Origin: CAZRUA01 sp964603125
GTDB taxonomy: Bacteria; Bacteroidota; Bacteroidia; B-17B0; Aurantibacillaceae
Assembly (NCBI GenBank): GCA_964603125.1
Contig: CAZRUA010000143.1
Coordinates: forward strand, 1 to 7,012
Reading direction: 5' to 3'
DNA length: 7,012 nucleotides
The notes beneath the pieces were generated by a model, which did no database searches, was not told the DNA's origin, and worked only from the letters and a program-made list of their open reading frames with translations. Positions within the stretch are counted from its first letter, which is position 1; every line of letters begins with the position of its first letter. Below are positions 6,017-7,012 of this stretch, piece by piece. A program made the translations under genes and the position numbers.

Positions 6017-6763
6017 TTAATTCACTTTCCTGATTTTTGTTTTGTCGTCTTCAATAAAAACAACTTTTCCATTTTCAAGTTTAAATGGAAGATGAATGGT
6101 TTCGTTAACTAAGAATCGAATGCCAGCTTCTGCGTGCTCTATTTGTTTAATGCGAGCAGTTAATTGATTTGTTTTTTTGTTATAATCCCAATATCCTTCT
6201 GAGCGATTTGTTCTATCACGGCTAATTGTATCGGAGTTTGCCGAAAACCAACGAGATTCCCCTCCGCTTAAATGTAATTTGGTTTCTTTGTTGTTACTAG
6301 TAACAATGTAATCCCCTTCAAATTTTAAAAGAGTAGTGTCACTCATTGTCATTTCAACAGTTGGATAACAATCGTAAGTAAATATTAAATCCGTTTTAAT
6401 TCTATAAAATCCTGCTTTATTTGGAACGTAAAGTTTTACAAGTTCTTCTATTTTAAATGTATTTTCACAACCAGCACTAAGCTCATTACTAAAAGTAATT
6501 TCTCCTTTTGTGGCACTTTTATAACGCGATTTTGTTAAATCAAAATTAAAATTCGAAAGTGAGTCTACCCGAATAAAGAACTTTTCGTCAAAATGATCAT
6601 TGCCCATCCTATAAAATATTCTATCTCCATTTTTATTCGGTTTAGAGCCAAAATAGTCATTATGGTATTTACCATAAAGCACAAGTTTTGTTCCTGGCTT
6701 TGTTTGTGCGTATAAACTTAAACTTAGTAATAGGCACAATAAAGTTTTTGATATGTATTGCAT
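6017..6763 (-). CDS. Exported protein of unknown function
   Basis: I do not recognise this protein. From the ATG at 6763 it has 248 residues: a signal peptide (M-Q-Y-I-S-K, core L-L-C-L-L-L-S-L-S-L, then Y-A before Q-T; cleavage after residue 19), then a mature part of alternating polar and hydrophobic residues that suggests beta strands. No catalytic motif is visible. Two cysteines in the mature protein (in G-C-E-N-T and Y-D-C-Y-P) could form a disulfide. An ATG at 6805 would add 14 residues and overlap the upstream barrel gene by 7 bases (ATGGTAA); I prefer 6763 because it gives a normal signal peptide, but the longer form is possible. The upstream neighbour looks like an outer-membrane protein, so a shared envelope role is plausible. 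The stop faces that of the transglutaminase gene with 5 bases between them. Confidence 0.75.
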   Translation of the reverse strand: MQYISKTLLCLLLSLSLYAQTKPGTKLVLYGKYHNDYFGSKPNKNGDRIFYRMGNDHFDEKFFIRVDSLSNFNFDLTKSRYKSATKGEITFSNELSAGCENTFKIEELVKLYVPNKAGFYRIKTDLIFTYDCYPTVEMTMSDTTLLKFEGDYIVTSNNKETKLHLSGGESRWFSANSDTISRDRTNRSEGYWDYNKKTNQLTARIKQIEHAEAGIRFLVNETIHLPFKLENGKVVFIEDDKTKIRKVN

Positions 6764-6798
6764 AAATTTTAATTTAATACTTGATTTGTTACTTTGGT

Positions 6799-7012
6799 TT
6801 ACCATAACGAAAAATTAATCGTTAAACTGGCTCTCAAACCTTGATAATACCTTGAGTTATTAAGTGAGTATAAATAACCTCCTTGTGCATTAACATAAAC
6901 ATTTTTGCTGTTGTAAAGAAAAATACCTAGGTAAGGATTTAAGTAAGCTGTGCTTCCTAAATATTTACTACTAATGCCACCAGCTTCCATTCCGTAATAA
7001 GGTATCATTACG
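6799..7012 (-). CDS. Probable outer-membrane beta-barrel protein, C-terminal fragment (5' end outside window)
   Basis: The reading frame is open to the window edge; the last 71 codons are visible and end with a TAA at 6799-6801. An internal Met at 7006-7008 is probably not the start, since the frame continues upstream. Seen: alternating strands rich in Tyr, Gly, Asn and Ser, such as Y-L-N-P-Y-L-G-I-F-L-Y, V-Y-V-N-A-Q-G-G-Y-L-Y-S-L and Y-Y-Q-G-L-R-A-S-L-T-I-N-F-S-L-W. The terminal strand ends in an aromatic residue. This is the typical end of an outer-membrane barrel, where the final aromatic residue helps recognition by the Bam assembly machinery. The family cannot be told from the fragment. 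It is followed immediately by, or overlaps, the exported-protein gene, and the two are probably one transcript. Confidence 0.65.
   Translation of the reverse strand, partial: VMIPYYGMEAGGISSKYLGSTAYLNPYLGIFLYNSKNVYVNAQGGYLYSLNNSRYYQGLRASLTINFSLW

Overview
The window is AT-rich chromosomal DNA that looks like the phylum Bacteroidota (Bacteroidetes). The signs are a 'C-K-K-E' lipoprotein start, '-YAQ'/'-PAQ' signal-peptide ends, absence of clear Shine-Dalgarno sequences, use of TTG starts, and a MazG-like protein and a transglutaminase of types common there. I cannot name a genus. There are seven protein genes, two of them cut by the window edges, and no RNA gene, insertion sequence or CRISPR array that I can see. 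No gene-free stretch exceeds about 120 bases.

Layout, left to right. (1) The 3' end of an RluA-family pseudouridine synthase gene is followed directly by a gene for a predicted lipoprotein whose C-terminal third looks like a calcium-binding C2 domain. (2) After a 119-base gap with an inverted repeat comes a two-gene unit: an ECF-type sigma factor and, overlapping it by 14 bases, a single-pass membrane protein. That protein has a short cytoplasmic head, one transmembrane helix, a long Asn/Thr/Ser-rich linker and a C-terminal FGE-sulfatase (SUMF1-type) domain lacking both catalytic cysteines. (3) A 59-base gap with an 8-bp inverted repeat precedes a MazG-like nucleotide pyrophosphohydrolase gene. 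Four bases downstream of it begins a large exported transglutaminase-like protein with an intact Cys-His-Asp triad and a long helical, very basic C-terminal region. (4) On the minus strand, converging with the transglutaminase gene with only 5 bases between stop codons, are an exported protein of unknown function and, upstream of it, the C-terminal end of a probable outer-membrane beta-barrel protein.

How the parts may work together. The strongest functional unit is the sigma factor with its overlapping membrane partner, which I infer to be a signalling pair: the partner would hold the sigma factor at the inner membrane, and its periplasmic pseudo-FGE domain would sense something. The other genes are housekeeping (RluA, MazG) or cell-envelope proteins (lipoprotein, transglutaminase, barrel and its exported neighbour). 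Nothing in the sequence proves that they form one pathway with the sigma factor.
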